This document shows positions 46,699-53,644 of a DNA stretch of 64,000 nt, one piece after another. The DNA is from Gemmatimonadota bacterium (lineage in GTDB: Bacteria; Gemmatimonadota; Gemmatimonadetes; Gemmatimonadales; Gemmatimonadaceae): positions 1-64,000 of the forward strand of contig DAHUXM010000026.1 of the NCBI GenBank assembly GCA_027307165.1, given 5' to 3'. The position numbers and the translations under genes were made by a program. The stretch's first letter is position 1; every line of letters begins with the position of its first letter. A model generated the notes under the pieces. That model did not search any database. It was not told the DNA's origin and saw only the letters and a list, made by a program, of their open reading frames with translations.

Positions 46699-47475
46699 AT
46701 GTCTACATCAACGCAGCCAGTCATGCACACACCACCGGTCGTGTCGTCTGAGGAATGGGAGGCCGCCCGCAAGGAGCTGCTCGTCAAGGAAAAGGCCAAC
46801 ACCCGCGCTCGTGATGCACTGGCCGCCGAGCGCCGGAAGATGCCCTGGATGGCCGTCGACAAAGCGTATTCGTTCGATGGGCCTCGTGGCAAGGTAAGCC
46901 TGCTCGACCTGTTCGAGGGCAGGCGTCAGTTGATCGTCTACCGCGCATTCTTCGAGCCCGGCGTTTTTGGCTGGCCGGACCACGCCTGCCGCGGCTGCTC
47001 CCTGGGCGCCGACCAGGTTGCGCACGTCGCGCACCTGAACGCCCGTGATACCACCCTCGTCTTCGCATCGCGTGCACCGCAGCCGGACCTCGCGCGGCTG
47101 AAGGAACGGATGGGCTGGAACAATATTCCGTGGGTCACCATCACCGACAGCTTCGACGCCGATTTCGGCGTGGACGAGTGGCACGGCACGAACGTCTTCT
47201 ACCGCGACGGCGACCGCTTATTCCGCACCTACTTCCTCAACAACCGCGGCGACGAGCAGCTGGGCGGCACCTGGAACTACCTCGACATCACCCCCCTCGG
47301 CAGGCAGGAGCTCTGGGAGGATTCACCCCAGGGCTATCCCCAGACGACGACCTACAAGTGGTGGAACTGGCACGACAGCTACGTCGCGGATGCAGCGCCG
47401 GACGAGAAGTGGGTCCAGATATCGACCGCGGGAGAGGAGGCGTTCCGGAAGCAGAGCGCGAGCGAGAAGCGATGA
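46699..47475 (+). CDS. DUF899 thioredoxin-like family protein
   Basis: 258 aa from the ATG at 46699, with AGGAGA ten bases upstream deciding the start over an earlier in-frame codon. DUF899 hallmarks: EEWEAARKELLVKEKANTRA, ERRKMPWMAVDKAYSF, GPRGKVSLLDLFEGRRQLIV and a CRGCS pair in WPDHACRGCSLGADQ. Also present are WVTITDSFDADFG and the C-terminal KWWNWHDSY. The fold is thioredoxin-like and the biochemical role is not established. Translationally coupled to a small membrane protein. Confidence 0.9.
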   Translation: MSTSTQPVMHTPPVVSSEEWEAARKELLVKEKANTRARDALAAERRKMPWMAVDKAYSFDGPRGKVSLLDLFEGRRQLIVYRAFFEPGVFGWPDHACRGCSLGADQVAHVAHLNARDTTLVFASRAPQPDLARLKERMGWNNIPWVTITDSFDADFGVDEWHGTNVFYRDGDRLFRTYFLNNRGDEQLGGTWNYLDITPLGRQELWEDSPQGYPQTTTYKWWNWHDSYVADAAPDEKWVQISTAGEEAFRKQSASEKR

Positions 47476-47741
47476 GCGACGGCTGTTCCGGCGGGTCGGA
47501 AGCAGGTGCGATCCGCCGGAACGGCGTCGCGGTGAGGGTAGCCGACGCGCTGGCCCTCGCAGCGTCGCCAACCTTCGCCATGATGGCGCTGCTGACGGCC
47601 GTCATGGGCGGCGGCTCATCGAAAATGTTCGGCATGACCACACACGCATCGCCCCTGAGTGGCATGGTGACGATGTACGTGCTGATGAGCGCGTTCCATG
47701 CATCGGCATGGCTCAAGCTGATTCGTCCCGGCGGGCGCTGA
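47472..47741 (+). CDS. Small membrane protein coupled to the DUF899 gene
   Basis: 89 aa. The ATG overlaps the DUF899 stop (ATGA). Two hydrophobic segments (ALAASPTFAMMALLTAVMGG and GMVTMYVLMSAFHASAWLKL) separated by a Met/Thr/His-containing loop. No signal peptide. This probably acts with the DUF899 protein; function unknown. Confidence 0.75.
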   Translation: MSDGCSGGSEAGAIRRNGVAVRVADALALAASPTFAMMALLTAVMGGGSSKMFGMTTHASPLSGMVTMYVLMSAFHASAWLKLIRPGGR

Positions 47742-47801
47742 CGGTCTATCATGATCGCCGCGAGGAAATCGACGACAACCGGAATCAACGCAGAGCACTC
47801 G

Positions 47802-48440
47802 TCACCGCCCGAACGGTACCGTGAATGACGTCTTTGCGATCGTGTTCGCGTGGATGTTGAACCCCACGAACGCCGTGGTTGCCGTCGCCGGAACGTCGAG
47901 ACGTGCGACTTTCAATGCGTACAAGGTGAATACGTATCGGTGCGGCGGGTCTCCCACGGGAGGACATGGCCCACCGTACCCCTTTGTGCCGAAGTCCGTC
48001 ATTCCCTGTACTGCGCCCCGTGGCATCGCGCCCTGGGCCGCTCGCGCAGGCAGCGCGCGTACGGAAGGAGGAATATCATAGACGACCCAGTGCCACCACC
48101 CACTCCCCGTCGGCGCATCGGGATCATACACAGTGACGGCCAGGCTCTTCGTTCCGGCGGGAACGCCCGTCCAGACGAGCTCAGGAGAGATGTTCTGACC
48201 CGAACAGCCGAACCCGTTGTAGATGTGCTGTTCTGTTATGCGGCCATTCGCAACGAGGTCTGGGCTGCTGAGCCGGAAGGGGGTTCGGGCCGAGCTCCCC
48301 GTCGGCAATTGTGCGCCAGCGACGATGCATGGTACGAATGCGGCTAGAACGATCGGGATGGCCAGCCAAACGCTCGCTCGCCGGACCGCCACTTGAGAAG
48401 TTGTCGGCCAACCGGTTTCGGTGAAACGTGGATTTCCCAT
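47802..48440 (-). CDS. PEBP-family (YbhB/YbcL, Raf-kinase-inhibitor-like) exported protein
   Basis: 212 aa from the ATG at 48438-48440, which has GAGG seven bases upstream; an ATG 12 bases earlier is less well placed. A signal peptide or anchor (LAIPIVLAAFVPCIVAGAQ) precedes the PEBP core: YNGFGCSGQNISPELVWTGV, VTVYDPDAPTGSGWWHWVVY, GYGGPCPPVGDPPHRYVFTL. Bacterial PEBPs bind small anions or phospholipid-like ligands; physiological role uncertain. Convergent with the DUF899 operon. Confidence 0.88.
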   Translation of the reverse strand: MGNPRFTETGWPTTSQVAVRRASVWLAIPIVLAAFVPCIVAGAQLPTGSSARTPFRLSSPDLVANGRITEQHIYNGFGCSGQNISPELVWTGVPAGTKSLAVTVYDPDAPTGSGWWHWVVYDIPPSVRALPARAAQGAMPRGAVQGMTDFGTKGYGGPCPPVGDPPHRYVFTLYALKVARLDVPATATTAFVGFNIHANTIAKTSFTVPFGR

Positions 48441-48530
48441 GGTGCGCCTCATCTGTGAGTTGGATAACGCTGACGAAACAGATATAGCAACTGTGCGCGC
48501 AATCTGGTTGATTGGTGCGGCGAACGGAGC

Positions 48531-49073
48531 TCAGATCAGATTGGTCGTGATCAGCCGCTCTACGATGACAACGTCCCGCCACGCACCATCGAGCGAAGCG
48601 TGTTTTTCGTAATAGCCTACTTCCCGAAAGCCATGCCGCGCGCACAACGCACGCGATGCCAGGTTCTCTGGGAAGATACGTGAAAGGATCTTCCACATCC
48701 CGGCTCTCTCGCACGCAGGGATGAATGCGGTCATCAGCGCATCTCCAACGCGCGCACCACGTGCGGACGCGCTCACATACACCGAAAATTCCGCGATCCC
48801 TGCATAACAGACCCGCGGACGATATGCGGATGCGCGCACCCATCCGACGACCTGTCGGTCAGTGACACCATCGCGCTCCGCTACCAGAAACGGGTGTCTC
48901 GCGGCGTCACTGGCGAGGAACCAGGACATCACGTCGTCTGCCGTGCGCTCAGTTGTCTCGAAGGTCGCCTGACGACCTCGAATTCCTTCATTGTAGATCG
49001 CAGCGATCGGTTCAGCGTCTGCCGGCTCGCCATCGCGGATCCAGCAGCCGTTTCGCTCCAGATGGATGGTCAC
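48531..49073 (-). CDS. GNAT acetyltransferase, phosphinothricin/arsinothricin (ArsN/Pat) type
   Basis: 180 aa. Pat/ArsN1 features: IAAIYNEGIRGRQATFETTE, the acetyl-CoA loop VYVSASARGARVGDALM, FPENLASRALCARHGFREVG and YYEKHASLDGAWRDVVIVER. Relatives acetylate the amino group of phosphinothricin, methionine sulfoximine or arsinothricin. It lies directly downstream of the ArsR gene in the same direction, which favours arsinothricin detoxification over a housekeeping role. A paralog follows the SoxCD-like genes. Confidence 0.85.
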   Translation of the reverse strand: MTIHLERNGCWIRDGEPADAEPIAAIYNEGIRGRQATFETTERTADDVMSWFLASDAARHPFLVAERDGVTDRQVVGWVRASAYRPRVCYAGIAEFSVYVSASARGARVGDALMTAFIPACERAGMWKILSRIFPENLASRALCARHGFREVGYYEKHASLDGAWRDVVIVERLITTNLI

Positions 49074-49179
49074 GGGATCGCTCCTCCATGGTTCATAATC
49101 GGGTAGAGATGCACCATTGATGTTCTTCGATATAATGGGCCGGACGAGTGACGCATTGGATCGAGCATGCGACTTCGCC

Positions 49180-49545
49180 CTACCGGAATGCTGCGAGTTG
49201 GCCGCTGATGCGGTCGAGGAGCGTGTCCAGGGCCTTTCGGTTCACAGCGTAGTACACGTACAGTCCCCGGCGCTTGCTGTGCACAAGTCCTGCAGCGCGG
49301 AGCAGCTTGAGATGGTGCGACACGGTGGGTTGCTTCACCGGGACCGCCGCCTCGAGATCGCAGACGCAAACCTCTTCGGCCCGCGACACCAGCATACTGA
49401 GGAGCTGCATGCGAACTGGATGGGCAAGAACCTCCAGGTTGTCTGTTGCCCGCGTCGCCTCCGCCATCGTCAGCGGTCGGCCAAGAACGGGGTGAGCGCC
49501 ACTCGCGCGGTAGAGGGGAACGGTCATCACGGATCGGGTAGCCAT
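49180..49545 (-). CDS. arsR: ArsR/SmtB-family metalloregulator-type repressor
   Basis: 121 aa. Winged helix with EVCVCDLEAAV (the Cys-x-Cys-Asp-Leu As(III)/thiol-reactive site of ArsR), VKQPTVSHHLKLLRAAGLV as recognition helix, and KRRGLYVYYAVN as wing. Such repressors leave DNA on binding arsenite or, in sulfur-responsive relatives, on persulfide formation. A perfect 9-3-9 palindrome sits 24 bases upstream of the ATG. The same operator design precedes the SoxC-like operon 1.3 kb away. The acetyltransferase gene follows 106 bases downstream. Confidence 0.93.
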   Translation of the reverse strand: MATRSVMTVPLYRASGAHPVLGRPLTMAEATRATDNLEVLAHPVRMQLLSMLVSRAEEVCVCDLEAAVPVKQPTVSHHLKLLRAAGLVHSKRRGLYVYYAVNRKALDTLLDRISGQLAAFR

Positions 49546-49568
49546 GGAAGCCCTATTTTATTGATTGT

Positions 49569-49589
49569 CGTCAATATCTTATATTGACG
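49569..49589. promoter_or_regulatory. ArsR-type operator (9-3-9 palindrome)
   Basis: Core GTCAATAT-CTT-ATATTGAC flanked by C and G, perfectly symmetric except for the 3-base centre. It is just upstream of arsR and overlaps a likely AT-rich -10 region. Confidence 0.8.
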
Positions 49590-49726
49590 TTTGTCGATGT
49601 GCAATGGGGTCGGACTTAAGGGGGCCCCTGGGGTCTGTCCCAACGTTAGTTGAAATTCAGGTGGTGAATCGGTGTAACCGCTAGGCGTTCACGCACTCAG
49701 CTCTTGGGGACTCACGTCAAATGCAA

Positions 49727-50110
49727 TTACTCACGATTGGTCAACAGTGTTACGACCCACCCTTTCATCCACGCAGCTAGAACGATCAGGAAACCGAAAG
49801 CAATCACTACCCACAGGTGGTAGAACGCTCCTAGCACCATAATTATATCTCCGGCAAGACGCACTACTTCCATCGCGCGACTCATATGTCGCTTTACATA
49901 GCGCCCGAAACTAGACCGCTCTTGTTTCTGCAGATCGGAAAGAATGATCACAAGCAATGAAGCGATAATCGACGGAAGGAGATGCACGGTTAACGCAACG
50001 ACGGTGGCATGCTGCCAGAAGAAGTACAGCGAGACGATAGAGGCGAGAACGTCCGTCGAAAGCTTCGCCGGATGAATTTGGCTATAAAGACTCTGGTCAC
50101 GAGTAATCAT
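49727..50110 (-). CDS. Small membrane protein with lower-GC codon use
   Basis: 127 aa from the ATG at 50108-50110 (MITRDQSL). Four hydrophobic segments: LASIVSLYFFWQHATVVALT, LLPSIIASLLVIIL, GDIIMVLGAFYHLWVVIAF and FLIVLAAWMKGWVVTLL. No family recognised. The sequence is visibly less GC-rich than its surroundings and lies beside an IS256 relic, which suggests acquisition with that accessory segment. Confidence 0.55.
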   Translation of the reverse strand: MITRDQSLYSQIHPAKLSTDVLASIVSLYFFWQHATVVALTVHLLPSIIASLLVIILSDLQKQERSSFGRYVKRHMSRAMEVVRLAGDIIMVLGAFYHLWVVIAFGFLIVLAAWMKGWVVTLLTNRE

Positions 50111-50185
50111 GACATCATCGTAGCATATGGAATAATTACCTTCCAAACGAAAGTTGTCGGGACTTGTGCATAGAATTCGGTGGTT

Positions 50186-50650
50186 TCACAGGATCTCCTG
50201 GAAGTGTGCGACACTCACGCGAATCAGGCTCGCTTCATTCGGGAAGATACGTACGACGCGTGTTCTGCGCCGGATCCCCGCATGATCGTGTTCAATCAAA
50301 TTCGTGGTCTTCATGCGCCCTTGAGTGAGGCCGCTACGTTGCGCTTCATGGTCTCGGGGCTGATGTGCGGGAGTGCGTTGCGGAGACAGTGCACCGTGCC
50401 GCGCTGGCGCGTCGCGTCAGGGAAATAAAGCGAGAGGGCCTGGACCAAGCCTGCGTGCTCGTCCGAGACCGCGTACGCCACACCTGTGCACCCGCACTGT
50501 ACCAAGTCCTGGGATACAGAGCCCCAGCTCGCCAGACTCTCGCTGTTGCCGGTCCAGAGGCCCAGGTGCTCGCGAAAGCCGTCGCCAGACACACCGACCA
50601 CGCAGAGCACGGCCGTCGATCTCACGCGATCCTCGCGCCGGACAGGCGAG
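50186..50650 (-). pseudogene. IS256-family transposase relic (frameshifted, truncated)
   Basis: Two reading-frame pieces on the minus strand. 50311-50650 gives RVRSTAVLCVVGVSGDGFRE, GLWTGNSES, AYAVSDEHAGLVQAL and TVHCLRNALPHIS, the catalytic core region of IS256/Mutator transposases (the Asp of VSDEH and the RVHFLRN-like motif). 50186-50314, in another frame, gives TTNLIEHDHAGIRRRTRVVR and IFPNEASLIRV, the conserved C-terminus. The N-terminal third and the stretch between the pieces are missing, so the element is dead. No terminal inverted repeats identified. Confidence 0.88.
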
Positions 50651-50817
50651 ACTACTGAACTCTATGCACACTCCCAGTGCCCGCGAGTTTCTCAAGACAC
50701 CCTGTAACGTTCAGGACCACCGCGCTCCTTTCGTCGCTGATCGTAACTCGGCGACCCTGCGCTCTCGCATTAGAACCAACGCACACAAGCACCGTTCACA
50801 GGACCGTACGTACCGCT
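50651..50817. other. Non-coding remainder beyond the IS256 relic
   Basis: No gene or clear transposon end is visible here. The sequence leads into a 30-bp palindrome and the operator of the SoxC-like operon. Confidence 0.3.
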
Positions 50818-50847
50818 CGCCCTTCCACGCGCGCGCGTGGAAGGGCG
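50818..50847. repeat. 30-bp perfect palindrome
   Basis: CGCCCTTCCACGCGC and its exact complement meet at the centre without a loop. Within the accessory segment between the IS256 relic and the SoxC-like operon it could be a transposon-end scar, a cruciform-forming site or a protein-binding site. Confidence 0.7.
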
Positions 50848-50900
50848 CTCCGTCACGGCGAAGTGCCGCGTCTGGAGTACGGGATTGCGTATTGAGAGGT

Positions 50901-50919
50901 GTCGATATATTATATCGAC
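50901..50919. promoter_or_regulatory. ArsR-type operator upstream of the SoxC-like operon
   Basis: GTCGATATATTATATCGAC is perfectly symmetric in an 8-3-8 frame (GTCGATAT-ATT-ATATCGAC). Compared with the arsR site (GTCAATAT-CTT-ATATTGAC) only one symmetric position and the first spacer base differ. It is 118 bases before the soxC-like ATG. Confidence 0.7.
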
Positions 50920-51037
50920 GGATTTCGATGGATACCCACCGTCTTGACGGCGGGCACGATGCCACGCCCAGCCACTCGGGGCTGGTTGGACGGTTTCACC
51001 ATGCTCGACGGTCACCGCAGGAACCCTGGAGGTCCCC

Positions 51038-52273
51038 ATGAGAACGGAAATCAGCAGGCGAGCTTTTCTCGCTACCACTACCGCTACACTGGGTGCGGTC
51101 GCCTCCTCTCCGGGGTCGCTTCCGGCTCCGTCTCAGGTGTCGGTCCCGCCTGAACGACTGCTGGCGCCACACCGGTTGTTGGGCGCACCTCGGAGGCAGT
51201 ACGGCGATCGCTCGCCATACGAAAAGTCCGTCCGTTACTTCAAGCCGTCATCCACGCCGGGAACGGGCGCCAGCCGCACGCCGCTTCAGGATCTACACGG
51301 AATAATCACGCCTTCATCTTTGCATTTCGAGCGTCATCACGCCGGCGTGCCGCAGATCGACCCGAGTCACCACGAGCTGTTGATTCATGGCCTTGTTGAA
51401 CGGCCGCTCATCTTCACGATGAAGGATATTCTCCGACTGCCGCCAGTTTCGCACGTTCACTTTCTCGAATGCGCGGGCAACACCGCGAGCGATCAGCTGG
51501 GGCAGCCGGGAGTTGATCCGCAGATGAGTCACGGCCTGTTGAGCTGCAGTGAGTGGACCGGCGTCTCGTTGCGGACCTTACTCGAGGACGTTGGAGTCAA
51601 GCCGAAGGCACGCTGGCTCGTTGCCGAAGGTGTGGACGCGTCTCGACTCTCTCGGAGCCTTCCGCTGGAAAAGGCTCTGGATGATGTCATCGTCGCGTAC
51701 GGTCAGAACGGCGAAGCACTACGGCCAGAGCAGGGCTATCCATTACGTCTCGTCGTACCGGGCTGGGAAGGAAACGTCAATATCAAGTGGCTTGGCCGGA
51801 TAGATCTGGTAGACCAGCCATACATGACGCGTGATGAGGCGGCATTCTATACCGACCTGATGCCGAATGGTTTGGCGCGAATGTTCACCTTCGTGATGGA
51901 AGCGAAATCGGTGATTACGCGACCTGCGGGTGGCCAGCACCTGGATGGCGCCGGCTTCTACGAGATAGAAGGAATGGCCTGGTCTGGGAGGGGGCGGATC
52001 ACGCGCGTAGAAATCTCCACCGACGATGGGCGGAGTTGGCGAGATGCGGAATTGAACAGCCTGGTGCTGCCCAAGGCAGTAACACGATTTCGTTTACCCT
52101 GGCGATGGGACGGCTCCGAAGTGTCACTGCAATCGCGATGCACTGATGAGACGGGCTACACGCAGCCGACTCGCGAGGAACTCGTATCCGTGCGGGGGCT
52201 GAATGGAACGGACCACTACAACGGCATCAAGGCCTGGTATGTACACCGCGATGGGAAGGTGACACATGTCTGA
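51038..52273 (+). CDS. soxC: SoxC-like molybdenum sulfite/sulfane dehydrogenase
   Basis: 411 aa with a twin-arginine leader (ISRRAFLATT). The Mo-molybdopterin domain carries Cys145 in HFLECAGNTASD, the cysteine that ligates Mo in sulfite oxidase-fold enzymes. GYPLRLVVPGWEGNVNIKWL and VEISTDDGRSWRDAEL mark the rest of the Moco and the dimerisation domain. It oxidises sulfite or Sox-bound sulfane sulfur in the periplasm, passing electrons to the cytochrome encoded next (8-base overlap). No soxXYZAB genes are nearby, so free sulfite is a plausible substrate. Confidence 0.9.
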   Translation: MRTEISRRAFLATTTATLGAVASSPGSLPAPSQVSVPPERLLAPHRLLGAPRRQYGDRSPYEKSVRYFKPSSTPGTGASRTPLQDLHGIITPSSLHFERHHAGVPQIDPSHHELLIHGLVERPLIFTMKDILRLPPVSHVHFLECAGNTASDQLGQPGVDPQMSHGLLSCSEWTGVSLRTLLEDVGVKPKARWLVAEGVDASRLSRSLPLEKALDDVIVAYGQNGEALRPEQGYPLRLVVPGWEGNVNIKWLGRIDLVDQPYMTRDEAAFYTDLMPNGLARMFTFVMEAKSVITRPAGGQHLDGAGFYEIEGMAWSGRGRITRVEISTDDGRSWRDAELNSLVLPKAVTRFRLPWRWDGSEVSLQSRCTDETGYTQPTREELVSVRGLNGTDHYNGIKAWYVHRDGKVTHV

Positions 52274-52868
52274 CTTCACGTCCAATGCCAAGCCGAGTGG
52301 CTGGCTCGTCCTTTCGGTCGGAATATTCGCCGCCGCCCACACTGCGGCAGCACAGACTCCGCGATACGACGTCGGGCGGCCGGCGACACAAGCGGAGATA
52401 CGAGCGCGCGACATTTCAGTCGCACCAGATGGGACAGGGCTTCCTGCCGGTCACGGCAGCGTCGCCGAGGGCCGCACCGTTTATCGCAATGCATGTGCGG
52501 CCTGTCATGGGGAGCGTGGACAGGGAATCGGGGACTATCCCGCACTTGTCGGAGGGCAGGGAACGTTGACCAGTAAAGCACCTGTTCAGACTGTCGGAAG
52601 CTTCTGGCCCTATGCGACAACCGTGTGGGACTACATTCATCGCGCCATGCCCTATCAGCGACCGGGGACGCTGAGCAATCGAGAGGTCTATGCGGTAACA
52701 GCGTACATCCTCTACGAGAATCACATAGTTCCGGCAAATGCGGTGCTGACGGAAAAGTCACTTCCCAAAATCAGGATGCCTAATCGCGACGGATTCATTC
52801 CCGACCCGCGACCCGATGTGAAGCAGCCCAGTCCGCGAGCGACAAACAAGAGCGAATCGCACCAGTAA
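52266..52868 (+). CDS. soxD: SoxD-like cytochrome c
   Basis: 200 aa. Signal peptide IFAAAHTAAAQ, one heme c site NACAACHGERGQG (Cys77, Cys80, His81) and a probable axial Met in HRAMPYQRPG. The segment DVGRPATQAEIRARDISVAP with GLPAGHGSVAEG is typical of SoxD/SorB-like partners of SoxC. It starts inside the soxC-like gene and takes electrons from its Mo centre towards the respiratory chain. Confidence 0.88.
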   Translation: MSDFTSNAKPSGWLVLSVGIFAAAHTAAAQTPRYDVGRPATQAEIRARDISVAPDGTGLPAGHGSVAEGRTVYRNACAACHGERGQGIGDYPALVGGQGTLTSKAPVQTVGSFWPYATTVWDYIHRAMPYQRPGTLSNREVYAVTAYILYENHIVPANAVLTEKSLPKIRMPNRDGFIPDPRPDVKQPSPRATNKSESHQ

Positions 52869-52892
52869 ATCCGAAACCGTTTGGACTCAATC

Positions 52893-53444
52893 ATGACCGA
52901 AGTGCCGTATGATTCTCCCCTGCCGCGTTCGATCTCCCAGGCAGTATCGTGCAGGACCGCCGGGCCCGGGGACGCATTCGCGATAGCTGAGATCTACAAT
53001 CAGGCCGTGAAGTCTCGGCTTGCCACGTTCGAGACGACGCTCAGAACACCGCTTGATCGCCGTGAATGGTTAATCGAGCACGGCGCACAGTATCCGATCG
53101 TCGTCGCCGAGTTCGCCGGAAGCGTGGTGGGGTGGGCATCCATCGCGCCATTCAGTCCCCGACAGTGCTACCGAGGGATCGGGTACTTCTCGATCTACGT
53201 CGAAGAAGACATGCGCGGACGCGGCGTAGGACGCGTCCTGCTGCCTTTCCTGGTCCATGAAGCCGCTAGACGTGGGTATTGGAAATTGTTGTCCGGGATA
53301 TTCGCCGGTAATGCTGCAAGCCGAAGCCTATGTGCGGCGTGCGGCTTTCGTGAGGTTGGAGTGTACCAGCGCCACGCGCAACTTGACGATCGGTGGATCG
53401 ACGTAGTGATGGTGGAACGCTCGCTCTCCACGTCCGAAGGCTGA
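52893..53444 (+). CDS. GNAT acetyltransferase, phosphinothricin/arsinothricin (ArsN/Pat) type
   Basis: 183 aa from the ATG at 52893 (a TTG four codons earlier is possible). The same family marks as the enzyme at 48.5 kb: IAEIYNQAVKSRLATFETTL, acetyl-CoA loop YVEEDMRGRGVGRVLLPF, FAGNAASRSLCAACGFREVG, YQRHAQLDDRWIDVVMVER. It follows the SoxD-like gene by 24 bases and is probably in its operon. The pair suggests a role in detoxifying an amino-acid toxin, induced together with sulfur or arsenic chemistry. Confidence 0.85.
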   Translation: MTEVPYDSPLPRSISQAVSCRTAGPGDAFAIAEIYNQAVKSRLATFETTLRTPLDRREWLIEHGAQYPIVVAEFAGSVVGWASIAPFSPRQCYRGIGYFSIYVEEDMRGRGVGRVLLPFLVHEAARRGYWKLLSGIFAGNAASRSLCAACGFREVGVYQRHAQLDDRWIDVVMVERSLSTSEG

Positions 53445-53644
53445 GAAAACCGGCTTCCCGCCAGGTCCTCGGAAGGCTCTCCATTCTTCAGCACAATTCC
53501 TCGGCCACTCTGACCACTGTTTTCCACCGTGAGGGTGGCTGACACGCTGGCCCTTGCATGGTGGGTTCGAAAATCCCCGGTATTCTGGCGTCGGGGCGCG
53601 CGTTGCTGTAGCGTTTATTTCAACCGCAGAAACAGGACGCCCCA

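Noticed and set aside
51038-52868. Complete Sox thiosulfate-oxidation system
   Set aside because: Only SoxC- and SoxD-like genes are present. SoxXA, SoxYZ and SoxB are not in the window, so a full pathway cannot be claimed.
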